48,281 nucleotides of DNA from contig JAGFNW010000051.1 of the NCBI GenBank assembly GCA_017592665.1, positions 1 through 48,281 on the forward strand. Reading direction: 5' to 3'. Of the stretch, positions 1-8,497 are shown piece after piece (the first letter of the stretch is position 1; every line of letters starts with the position of its first letter). The translations under genes and the position numbers were made by a program. The DNA is from Streptosporangiaceae bacterium NEAU-GS5. GTDB lineage: Bacteria; Actinomycetota; Actinomycetes; Streptosporangiales; Streptosporangiaceae. Below the pieces are notes generated by a model, which ran no database searches, was not told the DNA's origin, and worked only from the letters and a program-made list of their open reading frames with translations.

Positions 1-24
1 GCCGGGCCACCGGCACCCCCCGCC

Positions 25-66
25 GCCCACCCGCGCCCGCCCACCCGCGCCCGCCCACCCGCGGCC
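25..66. repeat. 14-bp tandem repeat in GC-rich spacer
   Basis: Three head-to-tail copies of the 14-mer gcccacccgcgccc, the third with one mismatch, lie in a C-rich stretch at the window edge. The surrounding bases 1-490 show no reading frame with convincing actinomycete coding character and no recognisable protein. I see nothing else there beyond GC-rich spacer. Confidence 0.7.
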
Positions 67-490
67 GCCTGCCCGTCGCCCGGCCCTGGTCCAGCCCCGG
101 CCCCGCCCGGCCCCGGCCGCGGAGCTCATCGCCCACGCCAGTCCTATCGCCCGGCCTCGCTCGGCTCCGGCCGGCCCAGCCCGGCCCGCCCGTCGCCCAC
201 GCCCAGTCCCGTCGCCCGGCACCCAGCGGCCCTCGGCGGCCGCTCGCCGCCCGTCCTCCCAGTCCCCATACCCGCATGTCCCGCAGGGTCGTATGACCCC
301 CGTCAGCGGACGGCTGCAGGCCCGCACAAGTGGCGCTGACGAGATACCGGCTCGATGATCTCTCTCAGGTCGCCGCAGATCACCACCACGCCGCCCCATT
401 ACTCGCCGGCAAAGCTCAGTGACAGACCCGACGTGGGGGCGGGGCCGCGAGACGCCTCGGGTAGGCGCTGCGGCCACCGCGCGACCTGGA

Positions 491-1085
491 GGTGATGCCT
501 CCGGCGGTCGGCCAGTGGTGGTGCCTCCGGCGGGGGCGCTCCGACTCCGGGATGGGTTCCCCCTTCCCGTCCGCCCCGACCCTGGGCGAGCTCAGCAGAC
601 CGTCTCCTTCGGCTCAAGCCCGGCCGTGCGGGTTGGCGTCGGGGTTACTGAGGAAGGTGCCCGTGTTGATGGACACGCGAGGCCGGGCTTGCCCCTTCGT
701 CACCGGCCCGCTTCTGCTTCGCTCCGGGTCGACGACGGACGGGAAGGGGTCAGGTCAGGGGCGATGCACGCGCGTCGGGCGTTGGTGGCGAAGGGGTTGG
801 ACCCATTTCAGTGGCCCGCCCTACCGTGCGGGGCGAGCCTGCGCCTGCGGGCGGCGTGAACCAGCCCGAAACGGACCGGACCGCACGGGACCGGAGCCGA
901 GATTATGGTCTGCACCGAAATCCAGACCCGCGAACGGTGCAAGACCCAGCGGAAGGGTGCCAGACCCTGCGGAAGGGGCGGACTCCATCCCGGAGTCGGA
1001 GCGCCCCTGCCGGAGGCACCACTACTGGCCACCCCCCGAAGGGCACCCCGCCCGCTAGCGTCCCGGCCGCAGAGATCACCACTAG
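491..1085. repeat. Mosaic repeat element with inverted ends, copy 1
   Basis: The left arm (about 510-555) and right arm (about 985-1030) are near-perfect inverted repeats of about 46 bp, reading ggtgcctccggcgggggcgc on the left and its complement on the right. Between them lie module A (556-750), a spacer, module C (854-919) and three 20-bp tandem units (920-979). Module A recurs at 45844-46036 and, inverted, near 46765-46945. Module C with the tandem units recurs inverted at 46080-46205. The outer right edge (1071-1085) carries ctagtggtgat in reverse, also found at 45744-45754. Open frames cross the element, but similarity is at DNA level, follows no single frame and crosses strands, so I treat it as non-coding. 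No transposase is present. Confidence 0.75.
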
Positions 1086-1118
1086 CTCGGCGCCGGAGGC
1101 ATCGTCGGGGGCAACAAC

Positions 1119-1264
1119 CACCGGGCGGAGGGTCGGGAGGGATGGGTCGGGAGGGGATGGGCCAGGGATGGGTCGGGAGGGGATGGGCTGGGAGGAGATG
1201 GGATGGGCGAGGGATGGGCTGGGGGAAGGCGTGGGGGAGGTGGCGAGGGGATTCTTGGTGGCGT
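1119..1264 (+). repeat. G-rich tandem tract upstream of the TPR gene
   Basis: This strand is almost free of C and T and is built from runs of three to five G in units such as gggatgggtcgggagggg. The clearest period is about 26 bp (units starting near 1141 and 1167), then decaying copies. Many closely spaced G-tracts make G-quadruplex formation likely. It ends about 70 bp before the TPR gene start, so it could influence that promoter, but no direct regulatory signal is visible. Confidence 0.65.
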
Positions 1265-1332
1265 GAGGTGGGGCGGACAGGTTGGGTGCGGGCGGAAGCG
1301 CATAACAGGCCAATTGCCCATATCCTTCACGC

Positions 1333-2439
1333 GTGACGGCGCTTGCGGAACTTCAGACGGCAGTCCAGTCCTTGCTGGAACGGGTCGCCAAGACCGGGGA
1401 TCCGAGCTTGCTCCTCGACCGGGGAGCAGTGCGAGACGCCCGCCGACTGGCCGCGCTGCTCAGCGATGACGACGGCGATCTGCTGTCCCGGCACCTGCTC
1501 GGCTGGCTGTACTGGTATCGCTACCACGCCCAGCCGGAAGGGACCCAGCCGGAGGGCATGGAAGAGGGCGACCTGTGGACGGCGGTGGACATGCTGGTCC
1601 CGCTCTTCGTCAACGGCGCCGACCGGGAGGAGCTGCCGGACAAGCTGTTGCCGATCCTCGCCGAGCACTCGATCCCGACCGCTCTCGACGTCCTCGAGCA
1701 GGCGCTGACCTCGCCCGACCCCCGGTTCGTCGAGCTCACGGCCGACCTGTGGAAGCGGATCGCCGAGTACGCCGACCCCGACTATCCCAACCGTGCCATG
1801 CTCCTCGCCAATCTCGGCATCGCGCTTCAGGTCAGGGCCGACCGTACGGGCAAGGCCGAGGACCTGGACGAGGCGGTGGAGCGACTCACGGCGGCGCTGG
1901 AGATCACCGAGCCGGACGACCCCGACCGGCCGGGCCGCATGAACAACCTCGGCGGCGCGCTCCGCGTCCGCTACGAGCTGGCCGGTGAGCAGTCCGATCA
2001 GGACGACCTCGACGAGGCGATCCGGCTGGCGCGCGCGGCCGTGGACGCGGCCGACGAGGACCACGCCGACCGCCCGGGCTACCTCAACAACCTCGCCCTG
2101 GCCCTGGGCCGGCGCGGTACGCCGGAGGATCAGGACACCGCCGTCGACCTGCTCCGGGAGGCTTTGCGCGCCGTGCCCGGCGCCCCGATGTTCGCCGAGA
2201 ACCTCGCCCAGGCTCTGCGTGCCCGCTACGAGCGCACCAAAGACCAGGCCGATCTCGACGAGGTCGCGAAGTTGTCCGCCGCCGCAGAGGCAGAGCCGGA
2301 TTCAGAGGCAGAGAGGGAATCAGAGGCCGCGCCGGGTTCCGAGGTCGCGCCGGGTTCCGAGGCCAGGGTGGATTCCGCCGCCGCGCCGGCTTCCGAGGCC
2401 GGGGTGGATTCAGTGGCCGACTTGAAGCCGGAGGAGTAA
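1333..2439 (+). CDS. Tetratricopeptide-repeat protein
   Basis: Protein of 368 aa, probably cytosolic, with no signal peptide or membrane segment. Residues about 150-315 hold successive TPR-like helix pairs: NLGIALQVR, NNLGGALRVRYE, YLNNLALALGRR and ENLAQALRARYE, each followed by a DLDEA-type helix. This spacing is typical of actinobacterial TPR proteins that act as protein-interaction scaffolds. The N-terminal 150 residues are helical and acidic and I do not recognise them. The tail (about 315-368) is a low-complexity acidic repeat of Ser-Glu-Ala/Pro-Gly units. The GTG start has no ribosome-binding site, but TATCCT at 1321-1326 lies six bases upstream, fitting a leaderless transcript. It stands alone; the next gene converges on it with a 21-bp gap. 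The partner protein is unknown. Confidence 0.75.
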   Translation: MTALAELQTAVQSLLERVAKTGDPSLLLDRGAVRDARRLAALLSDDDGDLLSRHLLGWLYWYRYHAQPEGTQPEGMEEGDLWTAVDMLVPLFVNGADREELPDKLLPILAEHSIPTALDVLEQALTSPDPRFVELTADLWKRIAEYADPDYPNRAMLLANLGIALQVRADRTGKAEDLDEAVERLTAALEITEPDDPDRPGRMNNLGGALRVRYELAGEQSDQDDLDEAIRLARAAVDAADEDHADRPGYLNNLALALGRRGTPEDQDTAVDLLREALRAVPGAPMFAENLAQALRARYERTKDQADLDEVAKLSAAAEAEPDSEAERESEAAPGSEVAPGSEARVDSAAAPASEAGVDSVADLKPEE

Positions 2440-2460
2440 GGGAGCGTCTTCAGGCCTGGC

Positions 2461-3093
2461 TTAGGAGCCGTGGCGGGGGATGCCGAGGGTGACGAGCAGG
2501 TCTTCGTGGAGTTGGAACCACACGCTGTGGTACGACGACATGTTGTCGGTCACGTAGTCGAGCGCTCCGGCTCTGGCGCGCGTGAGGGCCTCGGCGAGCC
2601 TGGCCCGATAGCGCAGGAACCGGCCCAGGGTCGCCGCGAGGCCGGTCAGGACGGCGTCGGCGCGGTGGTCGAACTCGGCCAGCTGGTCGAGGATCCCCAT
2701 GTCGTAGAACAGGTCGCTGTGGTCGTTCAGCCGCATGCCGCCCTCGGTCGCGCGGGTCTGCCAGGCCGTACAGAGGTTGAGCAGCTCCGGGTTGAGCACG
2801 AGGAAGTCGTCGTAGGCGGCGGTCACCGCCTCGCGGGCGCCGACCGCGTCGAGGTCGGCGGCGATTCGCTCGCCGTCGGCCGTGCGGCCGGCGTCGGTGA
2901 GGCCCCATCCGCCGAACTCGCCTCGCAGACGGGTGACGAGACCGGCGACCGCGAGGTCGATCAGCTCTGATTCGACCTCGTCCTCGGGGAGCCCGGTCGC
3001 CTCGGAGACACGGGCGAGGCTGGAGAACCCGATGCACCGAAGGGTGTGCAGGACCAGCAGATCCGTGCTGGTCGGGTGGGGCGAGGTCGGCAC
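2461..3093 (-). CDS. Winged-helix (MarR-like) transcriptional regulator
   Basis: Protein of 210 aa. Residues about 8-70 look like a winged helix: LLVLHTLRCIGFSSLARVS, then ATGLPEDEVESELIDLAVAG as recognition region and a wing ending GWGLTDAGR. The LTDAGR turn is typical of MarR/PadR-type domains. The remaining 140 residues are helical, with a conserved-looking segment WQTRATEGGMRLNDH, and probably form an effector or dimer domain that I cannot assign. The start is GTG with no clear ribosome-binding site; TAGCCT shortly upstream fits a leaderless promoter. It could regulate itself or the esterase gene behind it, which lies on the same strand 96 bp upstream. The ligand is unknown. Confidence 0.65.
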   Translation of the reverse strand: MPTSPHPTSTDLLVLHTLRCIGFSSLARVSEATGLPEDEVESELIDLAVAGLVTRLRGEFGGWGLTDAGRTADGERIAADLDAVGAREAVTAAYDDFLVLNPELLNLCTAWQTRATEGGMRLNDHSDLFYDMGILDQLAEFDHRADAVLTGLAATLGRFLRYRARLAEALTRARAGALDYVTDNMSSYHSVWFQLHEDLLVTLGIPRHGS

Positions 3094-3189
3094 GCCCGCC
3101 AGGCTACACCGATGACCTGGGTCGATCCGCCGATGAAGGGCCGCCGAGGCGGTCGCGGAGCAGGCGCCTCGAGCAGACCGGCGGTCCGG

Positions 3190-4557
3190 TTATCGCGCTG
3201 TGAGCCCTGTGAGGCATGCGGCGAGGTGATCGTCGGGGGCGTTCCATATCTGCATGAGGCGTTCACTGAGGTCGTAGCGGGGCCAGCCGGGGTCGCCGGT
3301 GGCGGCGAAACGGACCCAGGCCGACTGGATCCGCTCGGACAGGACCGCGACGTCGGGTGAGGGCGCCGGGCCCAGGAAGCGGGCGGCGTAGCGGGTGCCG
3401 GTCGTGCCGAAGACGAACGGCACGTCGATGCCGTGCGCCGCGCCCAGTGTCGGCCCCCGCCAGGCGAAGTCGTACAGCCAGGTCCGGCCGCCCGCGCCCG
3501 CGTGGGCGTCGGCGGTGCGTACGGTCGGACGGCGCACCAGCATGTCGGAGGCCATCGTGACGAACAGCTCGGAGTCGCTGCGGCCCGGGTGGTCGCGCCG
3601 GTAGGCGGCCGTGTCGAGGCCGAGGGCCGACAGGTCGGGCGCCTGCGGCACGGCGCCGATCCCGCGATACTCCTCGTGGGTGAATCCGCAGATCAGGTCG
3701 ATCTCGGGCCGGGGTCCCGCGGTCCAGGGCGGCCCGGTGACCAGGTCGCCGTCGATGACAGGCCCGTACGGGCTGCCGGGCGTGCCCGCGGCGTCCTGGA
3801 CGGCGAGGATCGCCTCCGGCGGCAGCGCCGCGAACCCTTCCCAGGTGGGCTCGGCGCCCGCGGCCTGGGCCATGATCCTGGTGATCTCGCCGGCCTCGGC
3901 CGGATCGCGGTAGCCGTCCGGAATGCTCTGCGCGATGGCCCGCCGGAACAGCCCGGCCGTACGGGACGAGCAGGCGTGCAGGGCGACCGACGCCGCGCCC
4001 GCCGACTGACCGAAGACCGTGACCCGGCCGGGGTCGCCGCCGAACGCCGCAACCTCGCGCTGGACCCACTCGAGCGCGGCGACCTGGTCGCGCAGTCCGC
4101 GGTTGTCGGGCACGCCGGGCAGGTGGCCGAAGCCCTCGAACCCGACCCGATAGTCGACGGTCACCACGACGACGCCCGAGCGGGCGAGCGCCGCGCCGTC
4201 GTAGTGCGGCATGCGCGTCGCGCCGTGCCGCCACATGCCGCCGTAGATCCACACCATGACCGGCAGGCCGGCGGCGCCCAGGTCAGGCGTCCAGACGTTC
4301 AGCTGAAGGCAGTCGAGGCCGTCGCCGGGCCGCCAGATGGGCGGCAGGCCCGGCATGGGCGGCAGCTGCGGCGCCGCCGGGCCGAACGCGACCGCGTCGC
4401 GGATCCCGTCCCAGCCTTTGGGTGCGGCCGGCGGCCGGAACCGAAGCGCGCCTTCCGGCGGGGCCGCATAGGGGATGCCTTTGAACGACGCCACACCGTC
4501 CGCGATCTCCCCACGGACCGCGCCCGTCTCCGTCTTCACCACTGGGCCCGCGCTCAC
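3190..4557 (-). CDS. Type-B carboxylesterase
   Basis: Alpha/beta hydrolase of about 455 aa, the usual length of bacterial type-B carboxylesterases and para-nitrobenzyl esterases. It hydrolyses carboxylic esters. Family marks visible: the N-terminal GxVRG and FKGIPYAAPP motifs, the EDCLxLNV-like DCLQLNVWTP, an oxyanion-hole region IYGGMWRHG (the more usual form is GGGF), the nucleophile elbow FGQSAGAAS with Ser near 185, an acidic residue in THEEYRG near 295, and His in AAHGIDVPF near 375. No secretion signal is seen, so it is probably intracellular. The frame stays open upstream, but the GTG at 4555-4557 fits the domain start and leaves a 33-bp divergent spacer before the next gene. Confidence 0.88.
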   Translation of the reverse strand: MSAGPVVKTETGAVRGEIADGVASFKGIPYAAPPEGALRFRPPAAPKGWDGIRDAVAFGPAAPQLPPMPGLPPIWRPGDGLDCLQLNVWTPDLGAAGLPVMVWIYGGMWRHGATRMPHYDGAALARSGVVVVTVDYRVGFEGFGHLPGVPDNRGLRDQVAALEWVQREVAAFGGDPGRVTVFGQSAGAASVALHACSSRTAGLFRRAIAQSIPDGYRDPAEAGEITRIMAQAAGAEPTWEGFAALPPEAILAVQDAAGTPGSPYGPVIDGDLVTGPPWTAGPRPEIDLICGFTHEEYRGIGAVPQAPDLSALGLDTAAYRRDHPGRSDSELFVTMASDMLVRRPTVRTADAHAGAGGRTWLYDFAWRGPTLGAAHGIDVPFVFGTTGTRYAARFLGPAPSPDVAVLSERIQSAWVRFAATGDPGWPRYDLSERLMQIWNAPDDHLAACLTGLTAR

Positions 4558-4590
4558 TCGCGCAACGCTACCCCCGCTAAGGTCGGGACC

Positions 4591-5175
4591 ATGGCTGTGA
4601 CAGTGCTCTTCCACCACGTACTGGGACTGACGCCGGGCGTGATCGCGTTCGCCGACACGCTGCGGGGCGGGGGTCACACGGTGCACACGCCCGACCTGTT
4701 CGAGGGCCGCACGTTCGGCACGATCGAGGAGGGGCTCGGGCATGTCAGGGAGGTCGGCTTCGGCGAGGTGATCGGGCGCGGCGTGCGGTCGGTCGAGGAG
4801 ATGCCCGCCGATCTCGTGTACATCGGATATTCGATGGGCGTGCTGCCGGCCCAGAAGCTGGCGCAGACGAGACCCGGCGCGCGCGGGGCGCTGCTGCTCG
4901 AGTCGTGCGTGCCCGTGTCGGAGTTCGGCCCGGCCTGGCCGCAGGACGTGCCGGTGCAGGTGCACGGCATGGACGCCGACCCGTCGTTCGTGGGCGAGGG
5001 CGACATCGAGGCCGCCCGCGCGCTGGTCGCCGAGGCCAAGGACGGGGAGCTGTTCCTCTATCCCGGCGACGGGCACTTGTTCGCCGACAGCTCGCTGTCC
5101 TCGTACGAGCGGGAGCCCGCATCTCTGCTCACCCACCGGGTCCTCGACTTCCTCGACTACGTCGACGCCCGCTGA
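4591..5175 (+). CDS. Dienelactone hydrolase family protein (Ser nucleophile)
   Basis: Small alpha/beta hydrolase of 194 aa with dienelactone hydrolase layout. A triad can be read: Ser81 in IGYSMGV, Asp128 in HGMDADP and His162 in GDGHLF. Classical dienelactone hydrolases use Cys at the nucleophile, so a Ser form suggests a different ester or lactone substrate; this is inference. The ATG follows a 33-bp divergent spacer shared with the carboxylesterase, too short for two full separate promoters with leaders, and no strong ribosome-binding site is visible, so both may be leaderless. The two hydrolases may be expressed together. Cytosolic. Confidence 0.85.
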   Translation: MAVTVLFHHVLGLTPGVIAFADTLRGGGHTVHTPDLFEGRTFGTIEEGLGHVREVGFGEVIGRGVRSVEEMPADLVYIGYSMGVLPAQKLAQTRPGARGALLLESCVPVSEFGPAWPQDVPVQVHGMDADPSFVGEGDIEAARALVAEAKDGELFLYPGDGHLFADSSLSSYEREPASLLTHRVLDFLDYVDAR

Positions 5176-5242
5176 CGGGCTCTCATAGAACATTCAGGCG
5201 CGGCCAGTGAAGGATTCAGGGGCCCCGCCGACTGTGGAGCGC

Positions 5243-6661
5243 ATGACGACGACAGCCACTCGGGCGGCCGATTCACACCCGCCGGCCGCTGTAGGGACCG
5301 GTTACGCGCCGCGGCCTCCGACGCCGAGGTGGTGGGGCGACACCGGGGGGTTGCTGGCGGCGGCGAGCCTCCTCGTGGTCACGGTCATGTGGCTGGGCGG
5401 GCGGGGCGCCATCGACCTGGCCGGCGGCGGGTCGGCGGCCGTGTCCTCGGCGGGCCGGCTGACCGGGCTGTTGGCGGCCGACCTGCTGCTGATCCAGGTG
5501 CTGCTGATGGCCCGAGTGCCGCTGGTGGAGCGGGCGTTCGGGCAGGATCGGCTGGCCCGCTGGCATCGGCTGACCGGGTTCGCCTCGTTCTATCTCATGG
5601 CCGCGCACATCGTGCTGATCACCATCGGGTACGCGGCGGGCGCCAACGTGTTCGCCCAATTCTGGGACATGATCGTCACCTATCCCGGGGTTCTGCTCGC
5701 CCTCGCGAGCGTCGGCCTGCTGGTCATGGTCGTCGTCACGTCGATGCGCGCGGCCCGGCGGCGGCTGCGCTACGAGTCGTGGCATCTGCTCCACCTGTAC
5801 GCCTACCTCGGCGTCGGCCCCGCCCTGCCGCACCAACTGTGGACCGGCACGGACTTCGCCGGATCGCCACTCGCCCGCGCCTACTGGTGGAGCCTGTACG
5901 GCGTATCCGCTGGCGCCGTCCTGATCTACCGAGTGGGGCTGCCGCTCTGGCGGAGTCACCGGCATCGGTTGACGGTCAGCCACATCCTGCCGGAAGGACC
6001 CGGGCTGACCTCGGTCTACCTGAAGGGCCGCCGCCTCGATCGGCTGCCGGTGCGGGCCGGGCAGTTCTTCCACTGGCGCTTCCTCGACGGCCCCGGCTGG
6101 TCTCGGTCGCATCCCTACTCGCTGTCCGGCACTCCCCGGGGCGATCTCGTCCGGATCACCGTCAAGAACCTCGGCGACGGCAGCGCCCGGGTGGCCACGC
6201 TCCAGCCCGGGACCCGGGTGCTGTTCGAGGGCCCGTACGGCAAGCTGACGGGCGAGCGCTACCGCGGCGGGCCGGTGGTGCTGCTGGCCTGCGGGATCGG
6301 CATCACGCCGCTGCTGGCCCTGCTGTGGGATCTGCCCTACGGCGACGGCGAGGCCACCCTGATCTACCGCGCCCGCAGCGAGGAGGAGACGGCCTTCCGC
6401 CGCGAGCTGGAGTGGCTGGCCGAGCATCGCGGGCTGCGCGTGCTCTACCTGCTCGGCCCGCGTGCCGACCGGCCGTCCTGGCTGCCGCGGGCGCACGCGC
6501 GGCGCAGCGATCTGGAAGCGCTGCGGGAGGCGGCCCCGGACATCCGGAATTCTCATATCTACATCTGCGGCCCCGACGAGTGGACCGCCGCCGTCCGCGT
6601 GGCCGCCCAGGCCGCGGGGGTAACGGCCGGCCGCCTCCACACCGAACAGTTCAACTGGTAA
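5243..6661 (+). CDS. Ferric-reductase-like flavocytochrome (heme b, FAD, NAD(P)H)
   Basis: Membrane oxidoreductase of about 472 aa. The N-terminal half has about six membrane segments with paired His in the ferric-reductase-like layout: HRLTGF (about 108), AHIVLI (about 121), WHLLHLYAY (about 180) and PHQLWTG, expected to bind b-type hemes. The C-terminal half is a ferredoxin-NADP reductase module: FAD motif SHPYSLSG near 290, nucleotide-binding ACGIGITP near 350, and ICGPDEW near 442. It should move electrons from cytosolic NAD(P)H across the membrane. An FMN-binding protein and the enzyme that flavinylates it follow directly, so the acceptor is probably that protein. The ATG at 5243 is preferred; an in-frame GTG at 5207 would add 12 residues. 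The heptamer attcagg occurs twice just upstream. Confidence 0.88.
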   Translation: MTTTATRAADSHPPAAVGTGYAPRPPTPRWWGDTGGLLAAASLLVVTVMWLGGRGAIDLAGGGSAAVSSAGRLTGLLAADLLLIQVLLMARVPLVERAFGQDRLARWHRLTGFASFYLMAAHIVLITIGYAAGANVFAQFWDMIVTYPGVLLALASVGLLVMVVVTSMRAARRRLRYESWHLLHLYAYLGVGPALPHQLWTGTDFAGSPLARAYWWSLYGVSAGAVLIYRVGLPLWRSHRHRLTVSHILPEGPGLTSVYLKGRRLDRLPVRAGQFFHWRFLDGPGWSRSHPYSLSGTPRGDLVRITVKNLGDGSARVATLQPGTRVLFEGPYGKLTGERYRGGPVVLLACGIGITPLLALLWDLPYGDGEATLIYRARSEEETAFRRELEWLAEHRGLRVLYLLGPRADRPSWLPRAHARRSDLEALREAAPDIRNSHIYICGPDEWTAAVRVAAQAAGVTAGRLHTEQFNW

Positions 6662-6679
6662 GCGAGGGGGGAAACGGCG

Positions 6680-7093
6680 ATGCGGCGAATCATGGCGTGG
6701 CTGGGGGCCACAGTGGCCGGTCTCGTGCTGCTGTTCAGTTATCGCACCAGCACGATGAGCACCCCGGCGGCCAACGCCGTCACCACGTCGGGGACCACCG
6801 GCACATCCGACGGCAACGGGACCTACGAGGGGTCGGTGGCGCAGACTCGGTGGGGGCCGGTGCAGGTCACGATCAAGGTGTCCGGCGGCAAGATCACCAG
6901 CGTTGACGTGCCGATCTATCCCAGTGGCAACGGCCGCGATCAGGAGATCAACGCCGTCGCGCTGCCGATCCTGACCCAGGAGACGCTGGACGCGCAGAGC
7001 GCCGGCATCGACACGGTGTCCGGGGCGACCGTCACCAGCGACGGCTACAAGGAGTCCCTGCAGGCCGCCATCGACAGCGCGCACCTCTCATGA
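6680..7093 (+). CDS. Membrane-anchored FMN-binding protein, ApbE substrate
   Basis: Protein of 137 aa. Residues about 5-25 form one hydrophobic segment (signal anchor), followed by a Ser/Thr/Gly-rich linker and an FMN-binding domain from about 50. The domain ends with the flavinylation motif DTVSGATVTSDGY; in this family FMN is attached as a phosphoester to the Thr of SGAT, here Thr117. There is no lipobox Cys, so it is probably anchored by the N-terminal helix with the flavin outside. A strong AGCGAGGGGGGAA purine stretch precedes the ATG. It lies 18 bp after the reductase gene and overlaps the flavinyltransferase gene by 4 bp, so all three form an operon for extracytoplasmic flavin electron transfer. 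Confidence 0.9.
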   Translation: MRRIMAWLGATVAGLVLLFSYRTSTMSTPAANAVTTSGTTGTSDGNGTYEGSVAQTRWGPVQVTIKVSGGKITSVDVPIYPSGNGRDQEINAVALPILTQETLDAQSAGIDTVSGATVTSDGYKESLQAAIDSAHLS

Positions 7094-7842
7094 GCGCCGT
7101 GATGGCCCGCCGGGCGTGGGTCGAGCAGATCATGGGGTTCCCGGTCAGCGTTCACGTGCGGGGGGACGATCCCGACTCGGCCGAGCGGGCGGTCGCGACG
7201 GTGTTCGCCGAGTTGCGCGCGGCCGATGCGGCCTTCAGCACATATCTGGACGACAGCGACCTGTCCCGCTGGGAGCGGGGCGAGCTGCCTCTGACCACCG
7301 AGCTCGCGGCCGTGGTCGCGCTGTGCGAGGTGGCCCGGGAGCGTACCGACGGGTGGTTCGACCCGCGCAGTGGCCCGCGGTATGACCCGTCCGGCCTGGT
7401 CAAAGGGTGGGCCGTGCAGCGGGCGGCGCGCCACCTGACCCGGCTCGGCGAATACGGCTGGTGCCTCAACGCGGGCGGCGACGTCCTCGTGCACGCTCCC
7501 GAGGGCCAGCCGGAATGGCGGATCGGCGTCGAGGATCCGTACGATCCGGGCCGGCTGATCCACGTCGTCAGCCTGCGCGACGGCGCGGTGGCCACCTCGG
7601 GCACCGCGCACCGCGGCGAGCACATCATCGACCCGCGGACGCGGCGGCCCGCCACGCGCGTGCGCGCCGTCACGGTCGTGGGGCCCGACCTGCTGTGGTC
7701 CGACGTGTACGCCACGGCCGCCGCGGCCCGCGGGCCGTCGGCCATCGAGTGGCTCGACGGCGTCGACGGCTATGAGGCCCTGCTGGTCACGGCGCTGGGC
7801 GCGGTCCGCGTCACCAGCAAATGGAAACAGGAGGCCATGTGA
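7090..7842 (+). CDS. apbE: FAD:protein FMN transferase (ApbE family)
   Basis: Flavinyltransferase of 250 aa that moves FMN from FAD onto a Thr or Ser of a target protein. ApbE marks: the N-terminal MGFPVSVHV, DPSGLVKGWAV (counterpart of the SGIAKG loop), the flavin-site LNAGGDVLVH, and ATSGTAHRGEHIIDPRT near 180-195 followed by AVTVVGPD. No signal peptide or lipobox is seen, unlike Gram-negative ApbE lipoproteins, so it may act in the cytosol or be exported by another route. The start ATGA overlaps the stop of the FMN-binding gene, indicating translational coupling. The neighbour's SGAT motif is the obvious target. Confidence 0.92.
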   Translation: MSAVMARRAWVEQIMGFPVSVHVRGDDPDSAERAVATVFAELRAADAAFSTYLDDSDLSRWERGELPLTTELAAVVALCEVARERTDGWFDPRSGPRYDPSGLVKGWAVQRAARHLTRLGEYGWCLNAGGDVLVHAPEGQPEWRIGVEDPYDPGRLIHVVSLRDGAVATSGTAHRGEHIIDPRTRRPATRVRAVTVVGPDLLWSDVYATAAAARGPSAIEWLDGVDGYEALLVTALGAVRVTSKWKQEAM

Positions 7843-7856
7843 TCCATGACCTCCTG
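7828..7856. terminator. Hairpin between convergent genes
   Basis: The arms caggagg (7828-7834) and cctcctg (7850-7856) pair, and the inner catg repeats add four more pairs around a five-base loop. The hairpin covers the stop codon of the ApbE gene, before the convergent membrane-protein gene ends at 7874. No T-run follows, as is common in high-GC actinomycetes. It could serve both strands. Confidence 0.5.
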
Positions 7857-7873
7857 CCGTCCGGGCGTTCACG

Positions 7874-8497
7874 TCAGCTGTTCACCAGCACCTGCGCGGG
7901 CGCCGGGGCCGTACGGCCGGCGGCGACGGCCTGGGCCAGCAGCCCGAAGCCGGCCACGATGGTCGCCGGGATGATGAACAGGCCTTCCTTGATCCCCAGC
8001 CCCGGGCCGACGACCAGGATCACGGCCGCGACCAGCAGCGCCACACCGGCCAGCCGCACCGGGCGCCGGGCGCCGCGCCAGGCGAGGCCCGCGCCGTAGG
8101 CCACGAGCGCGGCCATCCACACCATTCCGGCCACCGCGTTGAAGGTGCCGCCCGACCCGGCCTCCACCTGCTCGCCCACCTCGCCCGGGAGCGGCGAGAC
8201 GAACGCCTCGAACCACGCGCCCGGCGCGAGCGCCGCGAAGCCGAGGGCCAGGACCACGCCGCCGATGGCGACCAGCCACGACGGGCGGGCCGTGCCGCCG
8301 ATCGCGATCAGTAAGGGGAGCCCGGCCGCGATGAGCAGGCCGCCCAGGGCGAAGATCAGGTGCGCCGCCTCCCACGTGGGCGCGGAAAGCGCCTCGTGGT
8401 CGTGCTCGAGCGGGTGAAGCGCGTTGCCCAGCGCGAACAGGACGCCGCCGCTTCCGACCAGGACGCCGGCCAGCCGGCGCATCGTGGTGTCACCCAT
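7874..8497 (-). CDS. Multi-pass membrane protein of unknown function
   Basis: Protein of 207 aa with about six hydrophobic segments (for example LIFALGGLLIAAGLPLLIAI and ALVAYGAGLAW). No catalytic motif is recognised; His-rich HPLEHDHEA after the first segment might bind metal, but this is speculation. It overlaps the upstream CPBP-type gene by 8 bp (ATGGGTGA), so the two are co-transcribed and coupled. Codon 62 is TTA, a rare codon that in Streptomyces needs the bldA tRNA and is read efficiently only late in growth. Confidence 0.75.
   Translation of the reverse strand: MGDTTMRRLAGVLVGSGGVLFALGNALHPLEHDHEALSAPTWEAAHLIFALGGLLIAAGLPLLIAIGGTARPSWLVAIGGVVLALGFAALAPGAWFEAFVSPLPGEVGEQVEAGSGGTFNAVAGMVWMAALVAYGAGLAWRGARRPVRLAGVALLVAAVILVVGPGLGIKEGLFIIPATIVAGFGLLAQAVAAGRTAPAPAQVLVNS

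Noticed and set aside
492-1058. Open frame of 188 codons in the repeat element
   Set aside because: Similarity among copies is at DNA level, runs through different frames and strands and includes inverted modules; no start signal or protein family.
4558-5193. Upstream in-frame extension of the carboxylesterase
   Set aside because: It is antisense to the dienelactone hydrolase family gene and adds no esterase-like sequence.
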